A stretch of DNA of 64,000 nucleotides, taken from NCBI GenBank assembly GCA_033961575.1, contig CM066732.1, forward strand, positions 73,880,687 to 73,944,686, read 5' to 3'. Position numbers and translations under genes: made by a program. A model generated the notes under the pieces. That model was not told the DNA's origin. It searched no databases and saw nothing but the letters and a program-made list of their open reading frames with translations. The DNA is from Aselliscus stoliczkanus. Its lineage: Eukaryota > Chordata > Mammalia > Chiroptera > Hipposideridae. Below are positions 24,386-35,646 of the stretch, piece after piece (the first letter of the stretch is position 1; each line of letters opens with the position of its first letter).

Positions 24386-24524
24386 TATATGTGATGCAAT
24401 TATACATGATGTATTAATATCAAAGAATGTAGTCAAGACAGAGATAGCAAAACATATATCTCTTTCTAAAATGTTTATTTAATGAAAATCTATTGCAAGT
24501 AAAATCATCATACCTTAATTTGTC

Positions 24525-24665
24525 ATAGTGCTTTGACAGTTTAAGAAGCACTTTATTACACCTTATTTCATTTGATCCACAAAAGAACTCTGGGAATTCT
24601 CACTCCTGCTTTATAGATAAGGACATTGGTCTCAAAGAAAGCACTTTAATCAACATTGCAAAACG
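24525..24665 (-). mobile_element. MIR-type SINE fragment
   Basis: TTATTTCATTTGATCCACAA, then TGCTTTATAGATAAGGACAT, is the reverse complement of the MIR middle (a ttacagatgaggaa-like segment). It is diverged and partial. Confidence 0.6.
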
Positions 24666-24669
24666 TCTT

Positions 24670-25292
24670 CTGGTTTATGTTGCCTCATCACTTCCCTTCT
24701 CCCTCATGCCCATCCTGGTCCCATCTAGCAATCATCAGTTTTCCTCTGTGTCTCTAAGACTATTTCTGTTTACATTTCTCGTTTATTCAGTTCTTTAGAT
24801 TCCACATGTAAGTGAGATCATATGGTATTTGTTTTTCTCTGACTCACTTATTTCACTTAGCATAATATTCTCTAGTTCTATCCATATAGTTGCAAATGGT
24901 ACGATTTCTTTCTTCTTTATATGCAGGGATAGAAGAGACAGTTTGGGGAATATAATCAATAATGTTGTAAATATTTTTCAGGGGACCAGACGGATTCATA
25001 TCTTGTCAGGGAAACAACTTCATGGACAGTGTTGAGGCCTGACCACTGCACTGTACATCTGAAGCTGCCGCTGATTAATATTAGATGTTAACTATTTTAA
25101 CACATATATAGTCATGGGATGTACAGTATATTGTGGGAATGGAGTTAATGGAATTGTAATAGATATGTATGATATTGGGGGGGTGCACTGGATGGGGGAG
25201 GGGGAGTCACTTTGTAAGGGGTGAAAAAGATAACTGTTCCATTGTTTTGTACATCTGTAACTAATAATAAAAAATAAATAAAACAAAAAAAC
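24670..25292 (+). mobile_element. Bat-type L1 3' end with inverted 5' segment
   Basis: The part 24935-25292 is plus-strand L1 3' UTR: GTACATCTGAAGCTGCCGCT, then a GGGGGAGTCACTTTGTAAGG segment, and a TAATAATAAAAAATAAATAA tail. The part 24670-24930 is L1 in the opposite orientation (CTGACTCACTTATTTCACTT and TTCCACATGTAAGTGAGATC read as antisense ORF2/3' UTR). The inverted piece is the segment that normally lies just upstream of the plus-strand piece, the signature of 5' inversion during insertion (twin priming). Confidence 0.8.
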
Positions 25293-25309
25293 CCATCTAA
25301 TTGGCTTCC

Positions 25310-25480
25310 CTTTCTTCAAGTCTTCTCATCTCTGTTCCATGCACCACACCACTGCCAGAGTGGCCTTTCTCCTGCTCAAAATCCTTCAAAGACACCTCCT
25401 CATGGCCTATATGTTCATTTCCACAGTCTGGTGATTTAGGAGACCTTTACACTCCCATCCCTGCCTATGTTCAAGCTCAG
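25310..25480 (+). mobile_element. L2 LINE fragment
   Basis: CACTGCCAGAGTGGCCTTTC followed by TGCTCAAAATCCTTCAAAGA matches the L2 segment that precedes the 3' end. No open frame is preserved. Confidence 0.65.
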
Positions 25481-25489
25481 GCGATGGAA

Positions 25490-25702
25490 AGCTTTTTCTG
25501 TAAGGCACCAAATAACAAATCGTTTAGATTTCATGGGCTACACACCTGTGAGAGCCAGGTAGCTATTGTTGTAGCAAGCATGAAAGCAGTTGTAGACAAT
25601 GTGTAAACAAATGAACTTGACTGTGTTCTAATCAGGCTTTATTTACAAAAATGGATGGTAGGCCAGATGTGGCCTGCAGGCCAGTTTGCTAACCCTTGGT
25701 TG
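25490..25702 (+). mobile_element. hAT-type non-autonomous DNA transposon relic
   Basis: The sequence GCTTTTTCTGTAAGGCACCA ... GGCTTTATTTACAAAAATGG ... GGCCAGATGTGGCCTGCAGG, ending in CAGTTTGCTAACCCTTG, is the layout of a common MER1-group element whose terminal repeat resembles CAGGGGTCGGCAAAC. The left terminal repeat is lost. I do not assign a named family. Confidence 0.65.
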
Positions 25703-25749
25703 TACAATACAATCCCTTAGAATATGGGAAGGAAATATCAGAAATTTTA

Positions 25750-25799
25750 TATATATATATATATATAATATATATAATATATATAATATATATATATAT
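25750..25799. repeat. (TA)n tract
   Basis: Imperfect alternating AT with TATAATATATATAATATA interruptions. It abuts the tail of the SINE that follows and probably grew from it. Confidence 0.9.
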
Positions 25800-26234
25800 T
25801 TAAGATTTTATTGAGGAATTGGGGGAGGGGAACAGCATTGGGGAATCGGGGAAGGGGAACAGACAAGTTGCCGTCTTTTTGTTCTACAGTATAGTTGTGG
25901 AGGACGTTGCTTCACTGGCCCATGTTGGTATCGTCATTGCGCTCTTTCCAGATGAGGCAGATCGGTTGCTGGCCTCTGGATGTCGCTCACCGCAGCTATT
26001 GGCAGCTCATGCTGGCTGCCAGCCACTCACGCTGGCTGCCGGCCACTCACTGTAGCCCATGGCAGCCCACTGCAACTGGGGTGGAAGCCGTCGCCAGGGC
26101 TGGCACAGCCCAGCTCCAGGTGGAGCTGTGGTTAGCTGTAGAGGGCAGTGTCACTGGCCCTCATATGTGGGATCTGAACCGGGGCTGCTGGCATCCCAAA
26201 ACCAGCTCTTAACCAATGCACCATTCGGCCAGCC
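25800..26234 (-). mobile_element. Long-form tRNA-derived SINE
   Basis: The body end TAAGATTTTATTGAGGAATT is at the left, and the head (GGGCTGGCCGAATGGTGCAT on the minus strand) is at the right. The frames at 25819-26055, 25895-26212 and 26059-26253 are SINE translations. Confidence 0.85.
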
Positions 26235-26479
26235 CTGTATATTTTGTTTTTGATTCCATCCTTTTGAATTTTAGTTTTTGTGTGTACTTTAGAATATATG
26301 CAGTATATTTATTTTAAAAATCTGTGTATTCAGAGCACATGCTTAATTTTTTTTGTACTGATGGGATTTGTATTTGATAAGGTTAAGAGACTGACTCTCT
26401 GCTCCACCAACCCACACCCAAGCTGCTGGTAATTCTCTAGACACACCAGACTGTTGTCTACCTCTATGCCTTTATCCAT

Positions 26480-26840
26480 GCTGCTGTCCCATGTATTTCA
26501 CATGCTTTTAGCTTATTATTACTTCTTGTATCTCAGACTTTCCATCTGGGATCCCTTTCTTTCTTGAAGTATACCTTTTTGAAATTCCTTTAGTTAGGGT
26601 CTGCTAGAAGAAAAATCTCATTACTTGCTTGAAAACATCTTTATAATAAAGATACTTTTTCTGGGTATAGAATTTTAGGTTGGTGGTTTTCTCTCAGCAC
26701 ACTGAAAATGTAATTCCATGCCTTTTGGCTTTAACTGTTGTTTTGGGGAAGTCAGCTGTCAAACTGCTGCTGTTTTGGAGATCATCTACCCTCTTTTCTC
26801 TGGCTGCTTTCACTTTGTCTATAATATTTTCCTGAAGCAT
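26480..26840 (-). mobile_element. Probable old L1M fragment
   Basis: GGGTATAGAATTTTAGGTTG, TCTCTCAGCACACTGAAAAT and CTCTTTTCTCTGGCTGCTTT follow the order of an antisense L1M segment known across mammals. It is diverged and not coding. The assignment is from memory. Confidence 0.5.
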
Positions 26841-27103
26841 TTGTGGGTAAGTTATATACCTCGTGGCCCTTTACCCCTGACTACTTTAGTTTATTTCTGA
26901 AGAATAAGGATATTTTAATATAACTACAGTAAAATTATCAATTTCAATATATTTTTACATGGTAAATTTAAATTTAACAATTAGGAAGTAATTCTGCCTC
27001 TTTTAATCTGTAACTTTAACTTAGCCTTTCTTTGCCTTTTCCGATATTTACATTTTGGGAGACGATAGCCACCATGCTCACCTTTCAAAAACAGTATAAT
27101 CCT

Positions 27104-27221
27104 GGGCGGCCGAGTGGCGTGGTGGTTAAGCGCTGGCTTGGGATGCCAGCAGCCCCAGTTCGGGTCCCACATATGAGGGCCAGTGACACTGCCCTAAAAA
27201 AATAAAATAAAATAAAAAAAT
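27104..27221 (+). mobile_element. Short-form tRNA-derived SINE, young
   Basis: The head GGGCGGCCGAGTGGCGTGGT is followed by a B box (AGTTCGGGTCCC), ends at ACACTGCCCT and runs into an (AAAAT)n-like tail. Exact 11-bp duplications AGTATAATCCT lie at 27093-27103 and 27222-27232. Confidence 0.95.
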
Positions 27222-27569
27222 AGTATAATCCTAATTTGGGTTTTGTCAGATGTTCCCTTATGATTAGATTCAGGTTATGCCTTCTTGGCAAGAATACTGC
27301 ATCAGTGATAATGCGTCTTTCTCAGGTGGTGCTACTAATTTTCAGCAATCAGTGAATTTATTCAATTTCTCCACAGTATAATTACTCCTCCCATCCCCAC
27401 TTGCAACTAATAAGTAGTTTGTGTGATAACACTTTAGGATCATACAAATATCCTGCTCATGGGAGGGGAAAATGAGGTTTTGTTGTTCAAATACTATAGT
27501 TTCAGTTATGCAAAAAGAATAAGTTGTAGAGATCCGCTGTGCCTGTAGTTAAGAATAGTCATTCGTGGA

Positions 27570-28032
27570 ACATTCGAGTTGCAAACTTTCACAGATATCT
27601 CATGTTGTGAACATTCCTAGATGTGAATAAATAGCGGAAGTAGCTGATGTGTCTGCTGGACATGTCACAGTTGTGCTGCGGTGTACTTACTGTACATGCG
27701 ATAGTGTACAGTAGTACAGTGCTCAATCAGAGCCCAGGGTGTCCCGAAGCAAGAGGAGAATCAGTGGTGATGTGGAGGGGACTGCTAGGAAGCGCAAAGC
27801 AATAACCGTGGAAACAAAAGTGAAAATAATTGAGAGATTGGACCGAGGCAAAAAGATGGTAGACATCAAGCGTTCTTATAACATGAATTGTTCAACCATT
27901 GGCTTTACATTGTATATTTGTGTTAAAGGTATATAGGACTCACTTTGTAGGACTTAGGAACAAATCTGACTCAACAAACTCTCCCAGAACGGAACTGGTT
28001 TGTAAGTCGTAACTTGAGGACTTACTGTACTG
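27570..28032 (+). mobile_element. Tigger (pogo/TcMar) DNA transposon relic
   Basis: The right end AACTTGAGGACTTACTGTAC/TG and the upstream GAACGGAACTGGTTTGTAAG are inverted-repeat-like sequence of a Tigger/MER type. Inside, 27739-27930 translates to the N-terminal DNA-binding region of a pogo-type transposase, with KRKAITVETKVKIIERLDRG and a following DIKRSYNMNCSTIG helix-turn-helix segment. The rest of the transposase, including the catalytic DDE/D domain, is missing, so it is an internally deleted relic. The left end is diverged. The frame has GTG, not ATG, at 27739. Confidence 0.75.
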
Positions 28033-28269
28033 TATTTTACAATTGAAAATTTGGGAAGAAGGTAGCTCTCATAATTAAAAACAGAATAATTAAAAACAGA
28101 ATAAATTAATTTACCATGATTAAATTACCATAAAATAAATTAATTACCATAATTAAAAACAATGTCAACAGAAAATATTAAAATCAAGTAAATAAATTAG
28201 CTGTGTATGCAAAGCTAAGCCAAAATGACCAACCCCAATATCCTGCTCCTTATAAAAAGTCTCACCCTA

Positions 28270-28461
28270 GGGGGTGACCGGTTAGCTCAGTTGGTGAAGC
28301 CTGGTACTGATAACATCAAGGTTGCCAGTTCGATCCCTGCATGGGCCACTGTGAGCTGCGCCCTCCCTAAGAGTCAACTATGCCACTGTAGCATGAAAGC
28401 AATGACCATGGTGGTTCCCCAATAAAATTAAAAACAAACAAACAAACAAACATAAGACCAC
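28270..28461 (+). mobile_element. Ves-type SINE (tRNA-Ile derived)
   Basis: The head GGTGACCGGTTAGCTCAGTT ... GGTACTGATAACATCAAGG ... AGTTCGATCCCTGCATGGGC follows a tRNA-Ile body closely, with GAT at the anticodon position. A short body (CTGTGAGCTGCGCCCTC) and an (AAAC)n tail follow. Exact 9-bp duplications CTCACCCTA lie at 28261-28269 and 28462-28470. Ves SINEs are characteristic of bats, and this is the main sequence clue to the host. Confidence 0.9.
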
Positions 28462-28470
28462 CTCACCCTA

Positions 28471-29309
28471 TATATAGCATTCACTGATGACTCTTGCCTG
28501 ATCTAACCCTTACTACAATTGTCACAAAAAACTATTTTAAATTAATTTTAGTTTTGAATTCTAAATGATCTAAACAATTCTTTTCAAATTTGCTAGGAAA
28601 CATTTTGATATTTCCCTTGTCCTCTCAAATTTGATCCCACATTTTCGTTACTTTTGTAAATATGGTAAGAATAAATTCTTTTATAATTTATGTCCAATGA
28701 TTCACAACCTGAAGTCTTTGAAGACCTGTTTCTACATGTTACTGTTTCTGCTAGTTCTTGCTCAGGGTACCTTTTTTTAAGTGATGTGAATCTGATCTTC
28801 AGATTTACTCCAAGGATGTCTTATGGTTACAACATCTCAGGGACTTTCCCCCCTTAAGCTGCTCAGCAATAAACAAATTTCGTTAGTCCCCTGGGGATGG
28901 GATAGGGTGAGTTTACTTCTAGTTCACCCTTTCCCTGAGGGTGTAGCACTTTGGGGAAATAGTTTATTGCAGGCATCTCTTCGATTTGTGTCCCCATCTC
29001 GCAGGACCTGAGCTTTGATTTCTGTTTCCCCTCACCCTGAGACATCTATAAATCAAAACCCAAAGTTACCTAACTGACAGCTGTCCTGGAACAAAAGCAA
29101 CTCCAGAGCTCTGCTTACTTTTTTGAGCTCCTGCTTCACTTAGATTTCAGCCTAGTTACTCTAGTTCCTTGTCAACTTTTTAATGGTTTTAAGAAGGTAA
29201 GTTTTTATACATTATCCAATATTGTTTTTAATGGGAAGATGGGTTCTAATAACCTAGGCTACCATATTCCCCCATGGTATAATGTTTAATTTAGTGTTTT
29301 ATTCCACCT
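28471..29309. other. Unique DNA, no feature seen
   Basis: No gene or recognised repeat. The overlapping plus (28823-29011) and minus (28863-29045) frames have no recognisable domain. Confidence 0.4.
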
Positions 29310-29710
29310 GTTCTGTCTCTCAAACACTTCCTTAACTTTCAAATCTCAGTTCATGTTTCACCTCTTCCATGAAGACTTCCCTGAACAAATCTGTCCCCCG
29401 AAGGTACAATAGATTATTCTCTTACTCTGGTTTGCTCTAGCATGTACGTTGCTTTATTATGTGGTTTGTTTGTTTTGCTTTCCTCTCTGTCTCTTCCAAA
29501 TAAACCATAAATTCTTTGTATTCCCAAAGCCCAGTATTGTGGCTGGCATATAACAGGCCCTTAATAGATGTCAAATGAGTGAATAACGGCAGATCCAACA
29601 TCCTGATGTATTGTACTCTTTGAGAACTGGTGTCTTATTTATCTTTGTGTGACCTCAGTGTTTACTGCAGTATCTGTCACGTAGTAGATGTCTAAAAACT
29701 ACTTTTTGAC
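29310..29710 (+). mobile_element. L2 LINE 3' end, possibly two tails
   Basis: CTCAGTTCATGTTTCACCTC, TTCCATGAAGACTTCCCTGA and GTGGCTGGCATATAACAGGC are the L2 3'-end landmarks, ending near 29590. A second tail-like segment (CAGTATCTGTCACGTAGTAG) follows at 29600-29710 and may be another old fragment. Confidence 0.7.
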
Positions 29711-30349
29711 AGAACTTTTTTGTTAACGTGGAATTGGCATAGGCTGAGGGACAGAATGACTAGGGCAGTATACAGGCCAGGGGACACGAGCAGGTTAATT
29801 TATAGAAGTGAGGTGTTGCTGATGGTGGTAGAATTACTACAAATCCTGAAGGGATGCAATCTGGTTTGTTTAAGTAAACAGAAGCAAATTTGGAGTGTTT
29901 GCGAATTTATAATTCACAGATGTTTAGAGGTTCAGGCTACAGAGGAAGATCCAGATAGAAAGCATAGTTGAGCCAACTCCAGAACTAGACAAGGTAAATG
30001 GTGACACTCAGTGGCACAGTGGAGGTGGTTTCAGGAAAGGTCTTCTTTGGCTTGCATTCTGGTTTTAGGATGTGAGTGTTATGTGTTCTGAGTAACACAT
30101 GGGCTGTTCCTTAGGGCAAGGCAAACTTCTAGGTTAGCCGTTGCACCGAGGGCTAAATTCTCTAGAGAGAGATTTTACTTATGCCAGGCCTGTTTTTAAG
30201 ACTTCAGAATTTGGCTACTTCTAGCCTGATTCACCCGACTACCCCTTTTCAGTAAGTGCCAGGCAAGCGAAGTGTCCACAAATCCACAGTAACTGCTGTT
30301 CCTGGCCCTTTCCCTACAACATGTTCCCCAATTTCCCATTCTCATATGT
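29711..30349. other. Unique DNA, no feature seen
   Basis: Nothing recognisable. The plus frame 29720-29971 (83 codons) has no known motif. Confidence 0.4.
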
Positions 30350-30660
30350 CTTTCTCTGAGTCTACTCAGTGTTCCAGGCCCAACTAAAACTCCACCTCTG
30401 CTAAGACACCCTTTCTATTACTCCAGTCCATTGACCAAACTCCTATAGCTTATCTAAACCCTCAGCATTCTGCATTTAATTATGTTCAGTTTTGTCCTGC
30501 TTCTTATTTATTTCCCAATCTTAGATTTACTCTCATTTCCCAATCTTGATTCTTGGTCTCTTATAGACTATTGTATTTACACTGGTGGGCCATTGATTTT
30601 GTTATGGTACCTGTTATGCACTTGGGAAATATTGTTGACCTATTGAGTACTATAGATAGA
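30350..30660 (+). mobile_element. L2-like LINE fragment
   Basis: CCAACTAAAACTCCACCTCT and the following CT-rich stretch, to GACTATTGTATTTACACTGG, resemble a diverged L2 3' region. The match is weaker than at 29310 and 55640. Confidence 0.4.
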
Positions 30661-32629
30661 GAGCATCCTAACACCTCTCAAATCATCTTGTCCTATATGC
30701 TCTAAAACCTCAGAGAATTTTAGGAGTTGAATTGAATAGAGGGTTCTTTTGTCTTGTTTTATAACCTTTGTTTTACAAATGTATGATAGCAGATCATGTG
30801 GTTTTCCCAGCTTCAGGCATTTAGAGATTTAAATCTGAGAGGGACTCAGCCAGAATTATAATCTAACCATGATGGCTGCAATTTAGGACTTGCTCTTTTC
30901 ATGACTCTTCTGTGAGAGCACAGGCATAGCATCATTTACTTTATAATATGTAAGGTACCATGGGGATGTGGTGTTGCTTTCCTTTCCTGACTTCCAATGC
31001 CTATAGAATTCTGTTTAAATCAACACATTGGTGAAAGTTATACCAATTGGATTTGTTTAATCCATATGTAGTTAAAATTAAAGAATCACCAAAACAAAGT
31101 ATTTCATTACTTCTTTTCTGTTTACAGTTTTTTTTTCAATGTTTTATTTAGACTGTCACAGCTACTCTGTATATAGCAAAAGCTATCTGTGGATTATTGT
31201 ATGGGGAGTTTTTACAGGGGGGGGCATGCTGCTCTGACCATTTTTCCCATGGAAAGCTGTGCCAGCCCTTACAGTGCTCTGGTGCTTGAAGTCTACTTTT
31301 GGAGGTGGCCTCCCCTTAGGCGGTCATTCTGAAGAGACTTTCAAGAACCTGAAATGTTGCCATTGGAGCATTTCCCAGAAGGAAATTGAACCACAATTTT
31401 TTGAAGTGCAGGGAACTCTCTACCAGGAGTATGTCATGTGTCTAGACATATCCTGATATGTTTTTCATTACAATAATGCAATAACATGGGCTGCACCAAA
31501 TGATAGGGTATATTCATTAAGACTGTTTTCTTGTCCATTTCTTTCACAAGACTCAGTGAAAAGGACACTGTGAATTACAAACTACCTACGTGTAGCATCC
31601 ACCCTCTTGTTTCCTTTCCCTCCTCATTGTACTTAACTTTTTTTGTTCCCTATCTTTTGTTCCTCACTTTTCTCTAAGTAGAATAGAAAAGTAAGAGTTT
31701 ATCAATTCTACTATATTTCTCAGCTGATTCGAGAGAGGAAAAAAAATCATCCCGAACTGACTAATAGAGAGCCAGGGAACTACCAATAAATCAGCAGTTG
31801 CATGAGGGAGGGAATGAAATTCAGCTAAGGAAATTGGGATCTCTGCTGCCATGAAGAAAATAAATGAGACAGGGTAGAATCATTATAAAAAGACTGGGTG
31901 GTCTGCAAGAAAGAGGGCAGATTGTGCAAACTGACATTTAAGGAATCAGCCTGACTGTTGTTGTTTGGGACTAGTGCTGTTCATCGGTGTCATAGCAAAA
32001 TGTGCTTTATTTGTAAAGCACTCAAGAAGCTCCGGCAGAAAAGGGAGGCTCTGAAATATAGTAAGGCTTCACCTTTTGGTCTCTGAAGTGTGCTTCCTAT
32101 TTAGAATGGGAAGTTCCGGGACCCTTACCATAAGAATCTCCCTGGATTCCCAGCTGGGAATCTGCTCCAGCAGGGATCAGAGCACATTTGAAGGGAGAGG
32201 GCTTTCTCTTCCAACCACCTGCATTCACTTCGTGGTCCACGCTGTGTGGTTCCAAGGCTGGCCACCGCCCACTACCAGCTTCAGTTTACAGCTGGAAGTA
32301 ATGGCTCTGTTGGGCAAAACATCCCCTGGTTCAGGCTGTGCTCTGAGGTTTGGATTTCTAGTACCGTTGTCCTAACCAACTGAACTTCTTGGCTTCTGGT
32401 CTCCCTCTCTCGCTTTTACCTCCAAGACCCCTTTACTTCTCCTCACCTTGTCTAACTTGCTGAATCCTAGTCTCTGTTTCTATTTCTGACCACAAGTAAC
32501 CATGTTTTCCTGTGTCGTTGTTTCCTGTTTTCTAAATGTTGGAAAACTTGGACCCTCTGTTTCAAGGCTGCAAATTGGTGGGCTGTGAATGAAAACTGAC
32601 CTGCAGTTATGTTTTTTTGCCACATCCAG

Positions 32630-32634
<5 letters not shown>
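30661..32634. other. Unique DNA, no gene seen
   Basis: No recognisable gene or repeat in about 2 kb. The GC-richer parts at 31210-31460 and 32080-32380 carry plus frames of 65 and 99 codons without known domains. They could be old retrocopy fragments, but I cannot identify a parent. Confidence 0.4.

Positions 32635-32677
<43 letters not shown>
32635..32677. repeat. (GT)n microsatellite
   Basis: About 21 uninterrupted GT units. Confidence 0.97.
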
Positions 32678-32678
<1 letters not shown>

Positions 32679-33381
32679 TTAAAGGAATCAAGTGCTAATT
32701 TTTAACACTTGGAAGATTTCACATTAAAAATCAGGATTTCTTATGTACCATTAAAAAAATGAAAGATTTGGCAAACAAGGCCTGGAATGGTATATCAGTT
32801 TCTCCCTTTATGTTGCCATATTTCCCACCATGCCCTATCTTTTTCATGGTAATTATTTTTTTTTTCAGTATAGTAGCATTAAGAGAGAAATGAAATATTT
32901 CCTTTGTCCCAGTCTTTGTAAATGTTTTCCTACCAAGATATTCTTCAATCTTGTTGGCTGCCTGACCCCTTTAAAAGCACTTGAACTTGTAACCACTGCT
33001 TAGACCTTGCTGGTGTGGAGCTTGCTAGGTGTGGTCCCCGGGTTTGGATCCAGAACAGTTGCGTGATGCTGCTTTAGTTTTCACTGTGCCCACTCTGCCA
33101 GCCCCATCACCTGGTCGTCCCACACTAGCTAATGGCCTTACCATGTGGTGGCAGTATTGGAAGATGGCATTTCAGATGCCAGATCCATCTACATAGGACC
33201 CTCTTTCTGCTTGTCAGCTCTCTGAAGACTTTCATTATAGAAGATGATGCTTGCAGGTGTGTTTTTGTGGTCATTTTTCTCCAGTGGTGAACACCAAAAA
33301 AACATCTATTCCTCGCATTTTGTTTTTTTGATAGTTTGTTTGTTTTCAGTTAACCTCTCTCACATGGAATTATAGCTATTT
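32678..33381. other. Unique DNA, no feature seen
   Basis: No gene or recognised repeat between the GT tract and the SINE target site. Confidence 0.4.
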
Positions 33382-33397
33382 AAAAATACATAATTCT

Positions 33398-33500
33398 GGG
33401 CCGGCTGAGTGGTGTGGTGGTTAAGCGCTGGCTTTGGAAGCCAGCGGCCCCGGTTCAGGTCCCACACATGAGGGCCAGTGACACTGCGCTCAAAAAAAAA
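33398..33500 (+). mobile_element. Short-form tRNA-derived SINE, young
   Basis: The head GGGCCGGCTGAGTGGTGTGG ends at CACTGCGCTC and runs into poly(A). The 16-bp flanks AAAAATACATAATTCT (33382-33397 and 33501-33516) are identical, although the A-rich start overlaps the tail. Confidence 0.95.
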
Positions 33501-33659
33501 AAAAATACATAATTCTACTTCATGTAACCCCATATGTCAGTTGGAAGCCCAGCCTAGAAATAATATGTAGAAGGAAGGGAAGTATAATTTGAGTGATAGT
33601 ATATCACACTAATGCATTGAAAGGTACTATCACACAATAATTAATGACTACATAACAGT

Positions 33660-33898
33660 TAATAGAACAGACTCTGGGTCCAGACTCTTTGGATTCATAT
33701 TCTTACTCTGCCAATGTCTAGCTGAGTGTAACAGTGGACAAGTCACTTAACCCTTTGACTAAGTTTCTCCATCTATAAAATGGTGATGATAATAACAGTA
33801 CAGTATATATGTCATAGGGATGGTGTAAGGGTTTAAAGCTATTTATAAGTGCTGCCACTTAGTAAATACTCTATAAATGTTGGCAATTACTGTTATTT
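33660..33898 (+). mobile_element. MIR SINE
   Basis: The MIR order is clear: CAGACTCTGGGTCCAGACTC, GTGGACAAGTCACTTAACCC, CTCCATCTATAAAATGGTGA, and a TAGTAAATACTCTATAAATG tail. Confidence 0.9.
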
Positions 33899-34200
33899 GA
33901 ATGTTTCCTATGTGGTAGGCTCTTGTGTTAGATACAAAGAAAAATTAGACACACTTCTTACCCTGAAGAAGCACGTGGTTTATATATGAACAGATACTTA
34001 AATAATGATAGTGAAGTATGAGCATAACCACAGATGCATTCAAGTTATAATAGTGACCAGGGAGGAAGGGACACCTATCTGAAAAGGTCAGGGAAGGCTT
34101 CATGGAGATGTTTAACCTTTCTTGAGAGAAGAATTTGAGGGAGAAAGAAGGGATTGCCACCAGTTCAGATATCATTCACATTCATCTGATCTAAAAGTGC
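33899..34200 (+). repeat. Ancient interspersed repeat, same family as at 11.1 kb
   Basis: CTATGTGGTAGGCTCTTGTG, then CTTACCCTGAAGAAGCACGT, then GGTCAGGGAAGGCTTCATGG, repeats the layout of the copies at 11095, 40700 and 52715. Confidence 0.55.
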
Positions 34201-35479
34201 ATGGCCAAGCAGACAGACAACTCATCCAGTTTGTGTATTCCTCTGAGTGAAAAAGGACCAGTCTCCCAGACCAACTGTCAGCTTCAGGAAAACTTGAACA
34301 CAAATATGACAGATCCTCAAAAGATCTTGCTATGACTTTTAAACCCTAATGTCCCAAAATCCAATGAATATTTCAGATATTGTTACAATGTGTATCACAG
34401 CAGCATCTGTCTAGACAAGATAATGCTCCTTCTTACAATGACAGAGCAGAATCTACATACCCTAAAACTGGATAAGGCCTTAGCTATCATCTGGTCCAAT
34501 TTCTTCACCTTACAGCTGAGAACATTAAAACTCATGGAGGAAAGTAAGTTTTATAAAATGATTGATTGATTACCATATCTGACAGGCCTGGACCCAAAAG
34601 GTATGCCTTTATTATTTTATGTTATTTCATGGAAGTGATATAAAACAAAGATTGCCATTGAAGGTCTGTTTTCACAGTTGCATACACAGGTTGGTCAAAT
34701 GAGTTGTATCTTTACCAACTTAAAGTCTACCAAAAGACTTTGGTTATTCTTTGGTTACTCTGATGGTAGTAGACATAAGGACTTTGTTAGGTGGCATGGA
34801 CTGTATTTTTCATGATTAAATTTTTGGCATTCAGTAAATATTTGCTGAATTGATTTCAACAGATTTAATTGAATTTTGTGAACATTTTAGTATGTACGGA
34901 GACTAATTTGCCATTGATATGCTTCATTCGTTTTTCAAATTATTTAATAAAATTTGAGAGTTTTGGATGGACAGACTGTAGTTCTACTGTGAATTGAATC
35001 TTGGAAAGTTCTGGCTCTAGGATCTCATGAACACATTCCAAATTTAAAATTGCATGGATATGATCATTGCCGCATGGGTAGAAAGCTGTTCATATGCCAA
35101 ACGTGAAAATGCAAACCATTCCAGGCTCTATGAGCTTTGGGCTGAAGGTTCATCTGCTCAGTCTGTGTGGGTGTCTAGGTTCTTGACATTAATTTATTAA
35201 GATATTACTAGTCTCTTAGATCTTAATATGTATCTGTTGTTAAAATGGAAAATGCACTTAAAATATTGAAGGGAAGCATCCCCTGATAAGTTAGAACTAA
35301 AAATCTAGGAATAAAACACTTTACCAAAGGGAAGCTTTTACTTGTTATGAAAATTCAAGTTAACATAACAAAATAAAAAGTAACAACAATGTAATTCATC
35401 AGTAGAGTGAAAACAAGGAGGATAAGATTGGAGTTACTTCCAGTTCTACATAAATATTCACTAGAATCAGTCAATGCTC
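34201..35479. other. Unique DNA, no feature seen
   Basis: No gene or clear repeat is recognised in about 1.3 kb. Confidence 0.45.
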
Positions 35480-35493
35480 TAAGCCTTTTATTT

Positions 35494-35496
<3 letters not shown>

Positions 35497-35528
<32 letters not shown>

Positions 35529-35629
35529 TTTTTGAGGGCAGTGTCACTGGCCCTCATATGTGGGACCCGAACCAGGGCCGTTGGCTTCCCAAACCAGCGC
35601 TTAACCACCGCACCACTTGGCTGGCCCAG
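35497..35629 (-). mobile_element. Short-form tRNA-derived SINE with (TTTA)n tail
   Basis: The tail reads as (TTTA)n on +, followed by the SINE 3' end GAGGGCAGTGTCACTGGCCC and the head at the right. Exact 17-bp duplications TAAGCCTTTTATTTTTA lie at 35480-35496 and 35630-35646. The tail has become a tetranucleotide microsatellite. The frame 35532-35729 starts in the SINE and is not a gene. Confidence 0.95.
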
Positions 35630-35646
35630 TAAGCCTTTTATTTTTA

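Noticed and set aside
27739..27936. Possible small DNA-binding host gene
   Set aside because: The helix-turn-helix segment belongs to a pogo/Tigger transposase within Tigger-type ends and starts at GTG, so it is a transposon relic.
28270..28345. Possible tRNA-Ile gene
   Set aside because: The tRNA-like body is the head of a Ves SINE with body, A-rich tail and target duplications, and the stem pairing is degraded; it is not a functional tRNA gene.
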